The translations under genes and the position numbers were made by a program. From positions 1,896,001-1,960,000 of the forward strand of contig CP081161.1 of NCBI GenBank assembly GCA_025141675.1: DNA of 64,000 bases, written 5' to 3'. Shown here one piece after another: positions 55,331 through 64,000 of the stretch. A model generated the notes under the pieces. That model searched no databases. It saw only the letters and a program-made list of their open reading frames with translations, and was not told the origin of the DNA. How positions within the stretch are numbered: position 1 is the stretch's first letter; each line of letters begins with the position of its first letter. This DNA is from Rhodobacteraceae bacterium S2214. GTDB lineage: Bacteria; Pseudomonadota; Alphaproteobacteria; Rhodobacterales; Rhodobacteraceae.

Positions 55331-56734
55331 TCAGGCTGTGGCGTCTTGCAGACGCGCCAACGTTTCATCCTTGCCAAGAACAAGCATCATATCAAACACG
55401 CTTGGAGTCGCGGTTCGCCCTGCAAGCACCGCACGTAACGGGGCTGCCAGCTTGCCGAGTTTCGTCTCATTGGCCTCTGCCACGGAAGAAACGACACCCT
55501 CCAAGGCGTCTCGGGACCACGTAGCATTTTGCAACTGCGGCGTCAATTCTCTCAGTATACCTTTGTGTACATCATCAAGTGATTTCGCTGATTTCTCGTC
55601 CGGTACGATGGGACGTGAAGTCAGGACAAAGTGTGCCTTATCAAGGACATCTGGCAATTTCTTCGCGCGTTCTTTCAGGCAATACAACGCGGCGTTTAAC
55701 CCTTCACGTTGCTGTGCTGTCAGTGCCGTGGCGTCAGTTGCCGCTAGGAATGCCTCAATTTCGTGCAGCAGTGCAGCATCGTCTGCGACTGCAATGTGCT
55801 GACCGCAAATGTTGTCCAGTTTTTTGAAATCAAAACGCGATGGCGACTTGCCGATTCCGTCCAGATCAAACCACTCTTTTGCCTGCGCATCGCTGAAAAA
55901 TTCGTCGTCGCCGTGGCTCCAGCCCAGTCGCGCCAGATAATTCCGCATGCCAGCCGCCGGATAACCCATCGCCTGATATTCAGCGGCACCAGTCGCGCCG
56001 TGGCGTTTCGACAATTTCTTGCCGTCCGGTCCGAAGATCAGCGGGATGTGCGCGAGCGTCGGTTTATCCCAGCCCATCGCGTCATAAATCATGTTCTGGC
56101 GGAATGCGTTCGCAAGATGGTCATCGCCACGGATCACATGGGTCACGCCCATATCGTGATCGTCCACAACAACGGCCAGCATATAAACAGGCGTACCGTC
56201 AGACCGTAGAATGATCATATCGTCGAGTTGGTCATTCGACCACGTCACATCGCCTTGCACTTCGTCGTGCAAAGTCGTGGACCCGTCGCGCGGGGCCTTC
56301 ACACGAACCGCATAGGGCAGGTCGGGGTGATCGGCCTCTGCCACATTGCGCCAAGGCGACCGGAACAGCGTCGAGGTCTTGTTCGCACGGGCATCTTCGC
56401 GGAACGCTTCAATCTCGTCTTGGGTAGCAAAACATTTGAACGCTGTGCCGTCGGCCAGCATCTGCTGGGCCACTTCAACATGGCGATCCGCGCGCGCGGC
56501 TTGCGACACCGGCTCACCATCCCAATCAAGCCCAAGCCACGTCAGACCATCCAAAATTGCTTTGGTATTCTCGTCCGTTGACCGCGCTTTGTCCGTGTCT
56601 TCGATCCGCAGCACAAATTTGCCGCCGCGACCACGGGCATAAAGCCAGTTGAACAAAGCGGTGCGGGCGCCACCAATGTGCAATGCACCGGTGGGCGACG
56701 GAGCGAAACGTGTGACGACGGGTGTATCAGACAT
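55331..56734 (-). CDS. gltX: Glutamyl-tRNA synthetase
   Basis: A 467-aa class I aminoacyl-tRNA synthetase. HIGH motif in [16 protein letters not shown], and the KMSKS-equivalent KLSKRHG. It is the discriminating or non-discriminating bacterial GluRS; which type cannot be told by motif. The start at 56734 follows GAAAGG. Alphaproteobacteria often carry a second gltX elsewhere. Confidence 0.97.
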   Translation of the reverse strand: MSDTPVVTRFAPSPTGALHIGGARTALFNWLYARGRGGKFVLRIEDTDKARSTDENTKAILDGLTWLGLDWDGEPVSQAARADRHVEVAQQMLADGTAFKCFATQDEIEAFREDARANKTSTLFRSPWRNVAEADHPDLPYAVRVKAPRDGSTTLHDEVQGDVTWSNDQLDDMIILRSDGTPVYMLAVVVDDHDMGVTHVIRGDDHLANAFRQNMIYDAMGWDKPTLAHIPLIFGPDGKKLSKRHGATGAAEYQAMGYPAAGMRNYLARLGWSHGDDEFFSDAQAKEWFDLDGIGKSPSRFDFKKLDNICGQHIAVADDAALLHEIEAFLAATDATALTAQQREGLNAALYCLKERAKKLPDVLDKAHFVLTSRPIVPDEKSAKSLDDVHKGILRELTPQLQNATWSRDALEGVVSSVAEANETKLGKLAAPLRAVLAGRTATPSVFDMMLVLGKDETLARLQDATA

Positions 56735-56816
56735 CGGATTTTAACCTTTCGTTCACCATGATTGGACATGGTGTGGATCAGACCTGCGGAATACGCAGCA
56801 AACCGGCGGAGGACAA

Positions 56817-58943
56817 GTGCGCCCGCTTGCGAATATCAGTGACTTGTTGACTGGCGCATTGCTTGCGCAGCGGGGCCATTTGATTGGCTGGGTGCCGCTT
56901 TGCTTGGCCTGCGGGATCGGTTGGTATTTCGCGATCCGGTTTGAACCGTCTTGGCCGTTTGTGATGACCGTTTTAGCCACGGCACTGCTGTGCACGGGTT
57001 GTGCACGCATTGTGCACGTGGGTCACAGGCCGATTTTGCTGGCATTGGCGCTGATCGGGGCAGGGGTCGGCGTGGCAAAATGGCGAACCGAAGCCGTCGC
57101 CGAACCGGTCCTGTCGTTCCGCTACTACGGGCCAATCGAAGGCCGCGTCGTGGGGATCGACAGGTCGGCCAGCGATGCGCTGCGGCTAACCTTGGATCAG
57201 GTATTTCTCAACCGCCTCTCGCCAGACCGAACACCCGAACGGGTGCGCATTTCCATTCACGGGGCCATGCCCGCCGTACCTGTCAGACCGGGGCAGATAT
57301 TAGCGACCACAGGGCATCTGTCACCGCCTTCGGGTCCCGCGGAGCCGGGTGGTTTTGATTTCCAACGGCACGCATGGTTCGCGCAACTTGGGGCGGTCGG
57401 ATACACCCGTAACCCCTTGATCCGATTGGCTCCTGCGGAAAAGGGCGGCTTTGGATTGCGCGTGTTCGAGGCGCGTATGGCGGTATCGCGCGGGGTGCAG
57501 AATACGCTGCAGGGCGAAGCGGGGGCATTCGCAGCCGCCATCATGAGCGGCGACCGATCAGGCATGTCGCAAGAGACGTTGGCGAACCTAAGGGCATCCA
57601 ATCTGGCGCATCTTCTGGCGATCTCTGGTCTGCATATGGGCCTGCTCACAGGCTTTGTGTTTGCCGTGCTGCGTCTCATTCTCGTGATGATCCCGCGCGT
57701 TGGATTGTTGTGGCCAGTCAAGAAGATAGCCGCATTTGGTGCGCTGATGGCGGCGGCAGGATATCTGGCATTGTCCGGCGGAAATGTCGCGACAGAACGC
57801 GCGTTTACGATGGTCTCAGTCATGTTGATCGCCGTGATGTTGGGACGGCCAGCATTGACGATGCGGGCCGTCGCAATCGCCGCGATCATCATCTTGGTGT
57901 TGCAGCCCGAAGCGCTCACCGGTCCCGGTTTTCAAATGTCCTTCGCGGCCACAACAGCGCTTGTTTTCGTGTTCCGGAAACTGCGGCATGTGAACTGGCA
58001 ACATTGGCCCAAATGGAGCAGGGGCGTCGTTTCAGTCGTCATCTCGTCCTTTGTTGCAGGGGTAGCTACAGCGCCTTTCGCCGCCGCGCACTTCAATCAA
58101 ATCGCCCATTACGGCCTGATCGCAAACCTGCTGAGCGTTCCGTTGATGGGCGCGTTGATCATGCCAGCCGCTGTCTTGGCAGCTTGTCTTGCACCGTTTG
58201 GGTTCGCTTGGGTTGGCCTCGCGATTATGGGCGTCGGTCTGAAATGGATATTATGGGTAGCCAGCGTCGTGTCGGCGCAGGACGGCGCGGTGGGTCATGT
58301 CGTGGCACCGCAGTGGTGTGTCCTTCCGGTGCTCGCGGGCGGTTTGCTGTGGCTGATCCTATGGCAGGGCCGTTTGAAATATGTAGGCGTCGCGGTCGCT
58401 TTGGTTGCCTTCGGGTTTTGGTCACAAGCGACGCGCCCGGCAATTTTGATCGCTGATAGCGGTGGGATGATCGGGCGTATGACCGACGCTGGCCGTGCAT
58501 TAAGCAAGCCGCGCGGGGATGGTTTTGTGACAGGTGTTTGGCTTGAAAATGACGGCGCACCCGTCGCGCAAGATATCGCAGCCACGCGCGACGGGATCAC
58601 ACGCCGCGTGCGACATTTTTCGACAAAACTTGGCGACTGGAAAGTCGTGCAAGTGTCTGGAAAGACGGCACTTGCTGCGGTTCAAGGGTGTGACGGAGCG
58701 GATATCCTGATCAGCAACCAGAGCGAAGTTGGCCCACGCCCTTGTGCGGTTTTTGATATCGGGCGCTTGCGCGAAACGGGATCATTGGGTCTGTCACTTA
58801 CCGAGGATGGCGATCTGTCTATTACATCAGCCCATGCCGTGACAGGCGACCGCCCTTGGACAGCAAAAAGCGACGGGGATACCGCCGCTTTATCGTTTAT
58901 TTTGCAACGCGATCGCCCGCAGTTTGCGCAAGCCGATCAGTAG
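56817..58943 (+). CDS. comEC: ComEC/Rec2 DNA-uptake channel with degenerate C-terminal domain
   Basis: A 708-aa inner-membrane protein related to the DNA transport channel of natural competence. Order: N-terminal DUF4131 region with membrane helices, an OB-like part ([10 protein letters not shown]...), the Competence domain ([19 protein letters not shown] and [13 protein letters not shown]) with many helices, and a C-terminal region (from ~545) that should be the metallo-beta-lactamase nuclease. That end lacks the HxHxDH metal site and reads instead [20 protein letters not shown], so the nuclease is degenerate. GTG start at 56817 with GGAGG upstream. Gene transfer agent recipients need ComEC, which makes the gene relevant to the lysis cassette. 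Confidence 0.9.
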   Translation: MRPLANISDLLTGALLAQRGHLIGWVPLCLACGIGWYFAIRFEPSWPFVMTVLATALLCTGCARIVHVGHRPILLALALIGAGVGVAKWRTEAVAEPVLSFRYYGPIEGRVVGIDRSASDALRLTLDQVFLNRLSPDRTPERVRISIHGAMPAVPVRPGQILATTGHLSPPSGPAEPGGFDFQRHAWFAQLGAVGYTRNPLIRLAPAEKGGFGLRVFEARMAVSRGVQNTLQGEAGAFAAAIMSGDRSGMSQETLANLRASNLAHLLAISGLHMGLLTGFVFAVLRLILVMIPRVGLLWPVKKIAAFGALMAAAGYLALSGGNVATERAFTMVSVMLIAVMLGRPALTMRAVAIAAIIILVLQPEALTGPGFQMSFAATTALVFVFRKLRHVNWQHWPKWSRGVVSVVISSFVAGVATAPFAAAHFNQIAHYGLIANLLSVPLMGALIMPAAVLAACLAPFGFAWVGLAIMGVGLKWILWVASVVSAQDGAVGHVVAPQWCVLPVLAGGLLWLILWQGRLKYVGVAVALVAFGFWSQATRPAILIADSGGMIGRMTDAGRALSKPRGDGFVTGVWLENDGAPVAQDIAATRDGITRRVRHFSTKLGDWKVVQVSGKTALAAVQGCDGADILISNQSEVGPRPCAVFDIGRLRETGSLGLSLTEDGDLSITSAHAVTGDRPWTAKSDGDTAALSFILQRDRPQFAQADQ

Positions 58944-59641
58944 GTGCGGATCAAACCCACCAGACGACCTTGCACCTTCACCTGATCATCGCGGAATACA
59001 CGCGTTTCATAAGCGGGGTTCGCAGCTTCCAAAGCGATGGCGCCGTTAGACCGACGAAACTTCTTCAGCGTCGCTTCCTGATCTTCGACCAACGCAACAA
59101 CGATATCGCCGTTATCAGCAGTCGTCGTTTCGCGAATGATCACAACATCGCCGCTATTGATTCCGGCTTCGATCATGGAATCGCCTTTGACCTCAAGGGC
59201 GTAGTGTTCGCCTTTGCCAAGCATCGAATGGGGAACAGCAACGTTATGGGACGCATGCGCAATGGCTTCAATTGGCACACCAGCCGCAATCTGACCCATC
59301 ATAGGCAAACTAACAGACCCGTCCGCCTCAACCGGCATCGCAGCCGGTGGCGTTTGATCGGGTTTGCCGCCTTCAACAACGCGAGGTGTGAATCCTGCAC
59401 TTTTCTTTTCGAGTTTTTGGGACAGGGCGTCCGGCATCTTCACGATCTCCAGCGCACGCGCACGATGTGCCAAGCGACGAATGAACCCTCGTTCTTCAAG
59501 TGCAGTGATCAACCGGTGAATCCCCGATTTAGATCGCAGATCCAACGCTTCCTTCATTTCATCAAACGATGGCGGTACCCCATCGCGCTGCACGCGGACG
59601 TGGATGAATTCGAGCAGGTCGAGTTGTTTCTTCGTAAGCAT
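58937..59641 (-). CDS. lexA: LexA repressor
   Basis: SOS repressor and self-cleaving protease, 234 aa from the start [13 protein letters not shown] at 59641. N-terminal winged HTH is clear ([20 protein letters not shown], then [17 protein letters not shown]). The Ala-Gly cleavage site is in [10 protein letters not shown], the catalytic Ser in [10 protein letters not shown], and the Lys in [10 protein letters not shown]. An in-frame ATG at 59668 is another possible start. A start at 59719 is ruled out because it would lie upstream of the promoter. The stop overlaps the comEC end (convergent, 7 bp). Confidence 0.97.
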   Translation of the reverse strand: MLTKKQLDLLEFIHVRVQRDGVPPSFDEMKEALDLRSKSGIHRLITALEERGFIRRLAHRARALEIVKMPDALSQKLEKKSAGFTPRVVEGGKPDQTPPAAMPVEADGSVSLPMMGQIAAGVPIEAIAHASHNVAVPHSMLGKGEHYALEVKGDSMIEAGINSGDVVIIRETTTADNGDIVVALVEDQEATLKKFRRSNGAIALEAANPAYETRVFRDDQVKVQGRLVGLIRTY

Positions 59642-59690
59642 CGCCGGTTTCCCATTGTTGTCGGTCATGTTGCTGACCTGTTTGGGATAT

Positions 59691-59705
59691 GTTCTATCGA
59701 TGTTC
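59691..59705 (-). promoter_or_regulatory. LexA (SOS) box of lexA
   Basis: GTTC TATCGAT GTTC (plus strand) matches GTTC-N7-GTTC exactly. It covers the -10 (TAGAAC, 59691-59696) of a promoter whose -35 TTGACA lies at 59714-59719 with 17-bp spacing, as expected for autorepression. Confidence 0.93.
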
Positions 59706-59728
59706 TTGTTTTGTGTCAACTTGCAACG

Positions 59729-60913
59729 TTAAAGTTGTATTGCCTTTACGGATGTTCCAGCCTTCAAGGCCGGTTGATTGATCGGACGGATCAGCAATGC
59801 GTTTGCGTCCGACAGAACAGTCAAAAGGGCACTGTCTTGACGGGAATGTGCGGTGATCATGCGTCCATCTTCGGTTTCGGTGATCCGCGCGCGCATGTAA
59901 TGTTCGCGGGGGCCGTTGCGGGTCAGGTCGGCGGCGAGGGTGGCTGTCACAACCTGCGGCAACACCTCCGTCAGTCCCGCCATCCGCCGCAACATGGGCA
60001 GTAAAAACAGGTGGCCACAGACCATTGCCGAAACCGGATTGCCCGGTAGCCCAAGGAAAGGCTTATCGCGCATTGTACCTGACATCAGCGGTTTACCGGG
60101 ACGCATGGCAATTTTATAGAACGCACGATCAAGGCCGAAATCCTGCGCCACTTCGCCCACCAGATCGTGGTCGCCGACAGACGCGCCGCCAATCGTCACG
60201 ATCAAATCAGCCGAGATCGCGGTGGTGAATGTATTGCGCAGTGCGTCTTTGGTATCAGCGGTGATTGGTAGGATATCAGCGGTGCCGCCGTTTGCCTCGA
60301 TCAGTGCTTTGAGGCCAAAGATATTGGACGCGATGATCTGGTCCGGACGCGGATCACCACCGGGCATGACCAGTTCGTCGCCAGTGGCGATTAGCGCGAC
60401 ATGTGGGCGGCGCGCGACATTGACGGTGGCGACATTCATCGCCGCCAGCAGGGCAATGTCAGATGCCGTCAGGCGGCGAGGCGCCGTGAGTTCGAATGCG
60501 TCAGGGAAGTCAGACCCGATAGGGCGCACATAATCCGATGTATCAAGTGCATCGTTCAATGTGATGATATCGCCGTCACGGCTGACATCTTCTTGGATCA
60601 CGACGCGGCTTGTGCCGTTGGGCATAGGGGCGCCGGTGAAGATCCGCAAAGCTTCACCCGCTTGCACGATCCCGTCCCACGCATGACCAGCCGCTGCTTC
60701 GCCGATAACGCGAAAAGTTGCATTCGGCGCGACGGCGTCAGCGGCAACGGCATAGCCATCCATTGCGGAGGCTGCAAACGGGGGCTGCGGGCGCGTGGAT
60801 TCCGCGGTGCGGATCAAGGTGCGACCAGCGGCCTGGGCCAATGGGACCGTTTCAGCGCCCAGCGTGGCCAGAGGGGCAAGACAGAGATCTTGGGCTTCGG
60901 CGACGGTGATCAT
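59729..60913 (-). CDS. moeA: Molybdopterin molybdotransferase
   Basis: A 394-aa MoeA that inserts molybdate into adenylylated molybdopterin. Typical elements are [45 protein letters not shown] and [14 protein letters not shown] with [10 protein letters not shown]. It overlaps moaC (ATGA at 60910-60913). lexA follows 88 bp downstream behind its own promoter. Confidence 0.96.
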   Translation of the reverse strand: MITVAEAQDLCLAPLATLGAETVPLAQAAGRTLIRTAESTRPQPPFAASAMDGYAVAADAVAPNATFRVIGEAAAGHAWDGIVQAGEALRIFTGAPMPNGTSRVVIQEDVSRDGDIITLNDALDTSDYVRPIGSDFPDAFELTAPRRLTASDIALLAAMNVATVNVARRPHVALIATGDELVMPGGDPRPDQIIASNIFGLKALIEANGGTADILPITADTKDALRNTFTTAISADLIVTIGGASVGDHDLVGEVAQDFGLDRAFYKIAMRPGKPLMSGTMRDKPFLGLPGNPVSAMVCGHLFLLPMLRRMAGLTEVLPQVVTATLAADLTRNGPREHYMRARITETEDGRMITAHSRQDSALLTVLSDANALLIRPINQPALKAGTSVKAIQL

Positions 60914-61386
60914 TCCGCTTCGAACCGCCCTGATTTGCCACCGTCTTTGAGCGTCACGCGGACTCCACCAATTTCCATGTCTTTCTGCACCGCTTTGACC
61001 ATGTCGTAGACGGTAAGTGCGGCGGTGGAGGCGGCGGTGAGCGCTTCCATTTCGACACCGGTTTGGCCGGAGGTTTTGACGGTCGCTGTGATCTGCACAC
61101 CGGGGAGTGTGTCGTCGGATGTAAGATCAACGGTCACTTTGGTGATCGGCAAGGGATGGCACAGTGGGATCAGGTCGGATGTTTTCTTGGCCGCCATAAT
61201 CCCAGCAAGCCGCGCGATGCCCAGTACGTCACCTTTTTTGGCGGTCCCTTGTTTAATGAGATCAAGGGTTTGTGGCGTCATCTTGATCCAACTTTGCGCC
61301 GTTGCGATCCGGTCGGTGACGGGTTTATCCGACACATCAACCATGTGCGCTTGTCCATCGGCGTCAAAGTGGCTGAGTTCCGGCAT
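60910..61386 (-). CDS. moaC: Cyclic pyranopterin monophosphate synthase
   Basis: A 158-aa MoaC acting with MoaA on the first molybdenum cofactor precursor. Marks: [35 protein letters not shown] and [18 protein letters not shown], the last containing the catalytic region, then [11 protein letters not shown]. It follows trpC directly (no gap) and precedes moeA with overlap, so tryptophan and molybdenum genes form one operon. Confidence 0.97.
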   Translation of the reverse strand: MPELSHFDADGQAHMVDVSDKPVTDRIATAQSWIKMTPQTLDLIKQGTAKKGDVLGIARLAGIMAAKKTSDLIPLCHPLPITKVTVDLTSDDTLPGVQITATVKTSGQTGVEMEALTAASTAALTVYDMVKAVQKDMEIGGVRVTLKDGGKSGRFEAE

Positions 61387-62196
61387 TTAGCGTCCTGACA
61401 TCAAGGGGTTAGCAAGCAGAGTGCGTGTGGCTGCAGTGACGTCTTCCTGCCGCATCAGGCTTTCGCCGATCAGGAATGTCCGCGCGCCGTAACGGGCCAA
61501 GTCAGCCAGATCGTCAGGGCCTGTCAGGCCGCTTTCCGCAACAATCTGACGGTCGGCGGGGACCAGTTTGGACAGGGTCCGCGTGGTATCGAGCGTGGTG
61601 TCGAATGTCTTTAGATTGCGGTTATTGATGCCCATCAGCGGCGATTTCAACGCAGTCGCGCGTTCGAGTTCGTCTTGGTCATGCACTTCGATCAGCACAT
61701 CCATGCCCCAACCAAATGCTGCATCTTCGAGTTCTTGCGCTTGGCTGTCGGACACGCTGGCCATGATGATCAGGATGCAATCGGCGTTCAATGCGCGGGC
61801 TTCGGCGACCTGATAGGTGTCGTACATGAAATCTTTACGCAAAGCGGGCAGGTTGGTCGCCGCGCGTGCCGCTACGAGGTACTCATCGGCACCTTGAAAG
61901 GACGGGCCGTCGGTCAAGACGGACAGGCAAGTAGCACCGCCGTCTTCGTAAGCTTTAGCAAGCTCTGCGGGGTGGAAATCAGCGCGGATCAATCCTTTGG
62001 ACGGGCTGGCCTTTTTGACCTCCGCAATCAGGCCGTATCCTTCGCGGGTTGCCTGCGCCAATTTGTCGGCGAAACCGCGTGTCGGGCTTGCGTCGCGGGC
62101 TTTTGCTTCGATTTCCGCAAGTGGCACCGCTGCTTTGCAGGCCGCGACGTGCTCGAGTTTGTAGGCTTTGATCTTGTCGAGGATCGTTTCGGTCAT
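61387..62196 (-). CDS. trpC: Indole-3-glycerol phosphate synthase
   Basis: A 269-aa TIM-barrel enzyme of tryptophan synthesis. [49 protein letters not shown] and [19 protein letters not shown] are the family blocks. It is not fused to trpF. It overlaps ung (ATGA at 62193-62196). Confidence 0.97.
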   Translation of the reverse strand: MTETILDKIKAYKLEHVAACKAAVPLAEIEAKARDASPTRGFADKLAQATREGYGLIAEVKKASPSKGLIRADFHPAELAKAYEDGGATCLSVLTDGPSFQGADEYLVAARAATNLPALRKDFMYDTYQVAEARALNADCILIIMASVSDSQAQELEDAAFGWGMDVLIEVHDQDELERATALKSPLMGINNRNLKTFDTTLDTTRTLSKLVPADRQIVAESGLTGPDDLADLARYGARTFLIGESLMRQEDVTAATRTLLANPLMSGR

Positions 62197-62840
62197 TGCG
62201 GGTCCGCCCAGTTTATCGGTGTGTTCCCTTGTTCAATAAGCCACTGGTTCACTGTTGAAAATGGCCGCGAGCCGAAAAAGCCGCGATGCACCGACAAAGG
62301 TGACGGATGCGCCGAGCTGTGGATCAGGTGTGGGCCCGTGATGTGTTTGGCGTAGCTCTTTGCTGGACCACCCCAAAGAACGAAGGCGCGGGGTTTGTCG
62401 GTCAAATGCTGTAGGACTTGAACGACAAGTTTTGACCAGCCAATTTTGGCGTGCGCTTTTGCCTGACCGGGGGGGACGGTAAGTGCTGTGTTTAAAAGCA
62501 GAACACCCTGTGTTGCCCAATCATCAAGCGAAGTTTTGGTGCGTGATTGATGAAGATCGGTCTCTATCTCTTTGAAGATATTACCCAAACTATCAAGCCT
62601 GCCGCCAAAACCATCCGGAATTGAGAAAGCCAAACCATCCGCTTTGCCAAGCGTATGATATGGATCTTGGCCGACGATCACGACTTTCGTGGCGTCAGGC
62701 TGCGTGTCTTCGAGCGCCTTAAAGGTCAGTCGCGGGGACGGCAGGAACGCCTGTTCTGCAAGGCGTTCGCTGATGTCGGGTAGATCATCGGTGAAAAACG
62801 GCAGATCTGCCCATGCCCCAAGTCGGCTGGTGTCAAACAT
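62193..62840 (-). CDS. ung: Uracil-DNA glycosylase, family 1
   Basis: A 215-aa UDG that removes uracil from DNA. It carries the catalytic water-activating [11 protein letters not shown], the [12 protein letters not shown] motif, and the DNA-intercalation [11 protein letters not shown]. It lies between trpD and trpC with overlaps on both sides (TAATG with trpD, ATGA with trpC), so it is translated from the trp operon. Such an insertion is not part of the usual trpDC pair. Confidence 0.96.
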   Translation of the reverse strand: MFDTSRLGAWADLPFFTDDLPDISERLAEQAFLPSPRLTFKALEDTQPDATKVVIVGQDPYHTLGKADGLAFSIPDGFGGRLDSLGNIFKEIETDLHQSRTKTSLDDWATQGVLLLNTALTVPPGQAKAHAKIGWSKLVVQVLQHLTDKPRAFVLWGGPAKSYAKHITGPHLIHSSAHPSPLSVHRGFFGSRPFSTVNQWLIEQGNTPINWADPQ

Positions 62841-63859
62841 TACGCGGCAGATGTGACACGCGCCAAAGACTCGACAGCCGTTTTTGCCTTGCCGCTGTCG
62901 ATGCTTTCACGTGCCATTTCAACGCCTTGCTTCAGGTCATCGGCAGTGCCCGCCACGACACAGGCCGCAGCCGCGTTCAGCAGAACCGCATCGCGATAGG
63001 CGTTTTCGGCACCGTCGAGTAAGGCGCGGAACGCAACCGCATTGTCCGCTGGCGTTCCGCCAAGAATGTCTTTGAACGGATGTGCAGGCAGGCCTGCGTC
63101 CTCTGGGTGGATTTCCAGCGATGAAATTTTACCGTCCGATGTCAAAGCCGCGACCGCCGTTGGGCCGCAGATGGTGATTTCGTCAGTGCCGTCTGATCCA
63201 TGGACAAGCCATGCGGCCTCTGACCCAAGTTCTTTGAGCGTCTCGGCCATTGGAAAGATCAAATCGGGGGCAAATGCACCGGTCAACTGGCGTTTGACCC
63301 CAGCGGGATTTGTGAGCGGCCCCAAGATGTTAAAGATCGTTTTGCATCCAAGTTCTTGGCGTGTCGGCATCACATGCTTGACGGCTGGATGGTGCATTGG
63401 GGCCATCATGAAACCGATGTTGGCTTCTTTCAAACCAGCCTCGACCACGTCTGGGCCGACCATGATTTTGATACCCATCTCGGTCAGGATATCGCCAGCG
63501 CCAGATAGGGACGACAGGTTCTTGTTGCCGTGTTTCGCGACCGGAAGGCCTGTACCAGCCACAACAAAAGCGGTCGCCGTTGAGATGTTCAGCGTTTTCA
63601 TCCCGTCGCCGCCAGTCCCGACGATATCGATCGCGTTCGCAGGCGCCTGAACCGCATTGCACCGCGCGCGCATGACGGCAGCGGCTGCCGCATATTCTGA
63701 CACGGATTCGCCGCGTGCCCGCATCGCCATCAATAATCCGCCGATTTGGGCGTCGGTTGCTGCACCATCGAACAACAATGAGAACGCCATGTCCGCTTGG
63801 GTGCGTGAGAGTGGACCTTCGCTGGCTGCAAAGATCAGGGGCTTCATCGCATCGCTCAT
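62840..63859 (-). CDS. trpD: Anthranilate phosphoribosyltransferase
   Basis: A 339-aa enzyme joining PRPP to anthranilate. PRPP-binding [14 protein letters not shown], the [20 protein letters not shown] block and the [16 protein letters not shown] region are present. It overlaps trpG by four bases (ATGA, 63856-63859) and shares a base with the ung start. Confidence 0.97.
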   Translation of the reverse strand: MSDAMKPLIFAASEGPLSRTQADMAFSLLFDGAATDAQIGGLLMAMRARGESVSEYAAAAAVMRARCNAVQAPANAIDIVGTGGDGMKTLNISTATAFVVAGTGLPVAKHGNKNLSSLSGAGDILTEMGIKIMVGPDVVEAGLKEANIGFMMAPMHHPAVKHVMPTRQELGCKTIFNILGPLTNPAGVKRQLTGAFAPDLIFPMAETLKELGSEAAWLVHGSDGTDEITICGPTAVAALTSDGKISSLEIHPEDAGLPAHPFKDILGGTPADNAVAFRALLDGAENAYRDAVLLNAAAACVVAGTADDLKQGVEMARESIDSGKAKTAVESLARVTSAA

Positions 63860-64000
63860 GCCGGAACCTTCATGTTTTTCAAAAAGTTATTGAGCATTGC
63901 ATGCCCGTGTTCAGACGCAATCGATTCGGGGTGAAATTGAACGCCGTGGATCGGCAGCGTCTTGTGCTGCATGCCCATGATTGTACCGTCTTCCAGCTCT
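63856..64000 (-). CDS. trpG: Anthranilate synthase glutamine amidotransferase (C-terminal part)
   Basis: The last ~47 residues of a class I glutamine amidotransferase, including the catalytic His/Glu of the triad in [10 protein letters not shown] and the ending [12 protein letters not shown]. The gene runs out of the window at 64000. Position directly before trpD with an ATGA overlap identifies it as the anthranilate synthase component II. Confidence 0.9.
   Translation of the reverse strand, partial: ELEDGTIMGMQHKTLPIHGVQFHPESIASEHGHAMLNNFLKNMKVPA

Noticed and set aside
58856-60004. 382-codon plus-strand frame across lexA and moeA
   Set aside because: Spans two real genes and the lexA promoter; composition not protein-like.
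1-64000. Search for tRNA, rRNA, insertion sequence, integrase or attachment sites
   Set aside because: No cloverleaf-like T-loop motifs in intergenic regions, no transposase or integrase frames, and no flanking direct repeats were seen; the lysis cassette is the only phage-like item.

Overview
The window looks like chromosomal DNA of an alphaproteobacterium of the Rhodobacteraceae (Roseobacter group or a near relative). Evidence: the alphaproteobacterial LexA box GTTC-N7-GTTC in front of both uvrA and lexA; a zapA gene preceded by a ZauP-type coiled-coil gene; a VPLPA-CTERM protein behind a CtrA-type TTAA-N7-TTAA box; a gene-transfer-agent type endolysin/holin pair; a fused indolepyruvate oxidoreductase; and the order trpGDC-moaC-moeA-lexA-comEC. 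Coding density is high, ATGA start/stop overlaps are frequent, and no tRNA, rRNA, insertion sequence, prophage structural gene or CRISPR array was seen. Species cannot be named from the sequence alone.

Layout. 1-4.7 kb: start of a bcp peroxiredoxin (cut by the window edge), an AsmA/YhdP-like envelope protein and queA. 4.8-10.5 kb: divergent SDR/AraC pair, an MFS transporter, a DUF924 protein and a GAF-GGDEF diguanylate cyclase. 10.5-19.2 kb: lpd, a surface lipoprotein, a secreted VWA protein with six tandem repeats, SOS-controlled uvrA and a GIN-domain protein. 19.2-25.3 kb: valine catabolism (isobutyryl-CoA dehydrogenase, 3-hydroxyisobutyryl-CoA hydrolase, mmsB, mmsA) with a cupredoxin gene in the middle and a divergent LysR gene. 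25.3-27.3 kb: CBS protein, coaD and two small genes. 27.4-33.5 kb: two GAPDH genes flanking a 47-aa membrane protein and a lipoprotein, then a DUF4329 lipoprotein and transketolase; the GAPDH promoters carry LacI-like palindromes.

33.7-38.6 kb: zauP-zapA, an anchored protein, the Grx4/BolA module with an anchored protein between the two, and purL. 38.6-39.0 kb is a gap holding a candidate small RNA or purL leader. 39.0-45.3 kb: LysR, fused indolepyruvate:ferredoxin oxidoreductase, an acyltransferase and murI. 45.4-52.3 kb: VPLPA-CTERM protein, argC, ccmE, a three-gene lysis cassette, ccmF, ccmH and a PaaG-like isomerase. 52.3-56.7 kb: a VCBS-like protein, a GNAT acetyltransferase, gltA and gltX. 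56.8-64.0 kb: comEC, then on the minus strand lexA, moeA, moaC, trpC, ung, trpD and the end of trpG.

Most genes are housekeeping. The least explained items are the structured RNA candidate upstream of purL, the repeat clusters at the GAPDH genes together with cofactor-site changes in the second GAPDH, the lysis cassette inside the cytochrome c maturation operon with its extra 67-aa membrane gene, the six-repeat VWA protein, and several perfect inverted repeats in promoter regions. All functional calls come from reading motifs; no database search was run.
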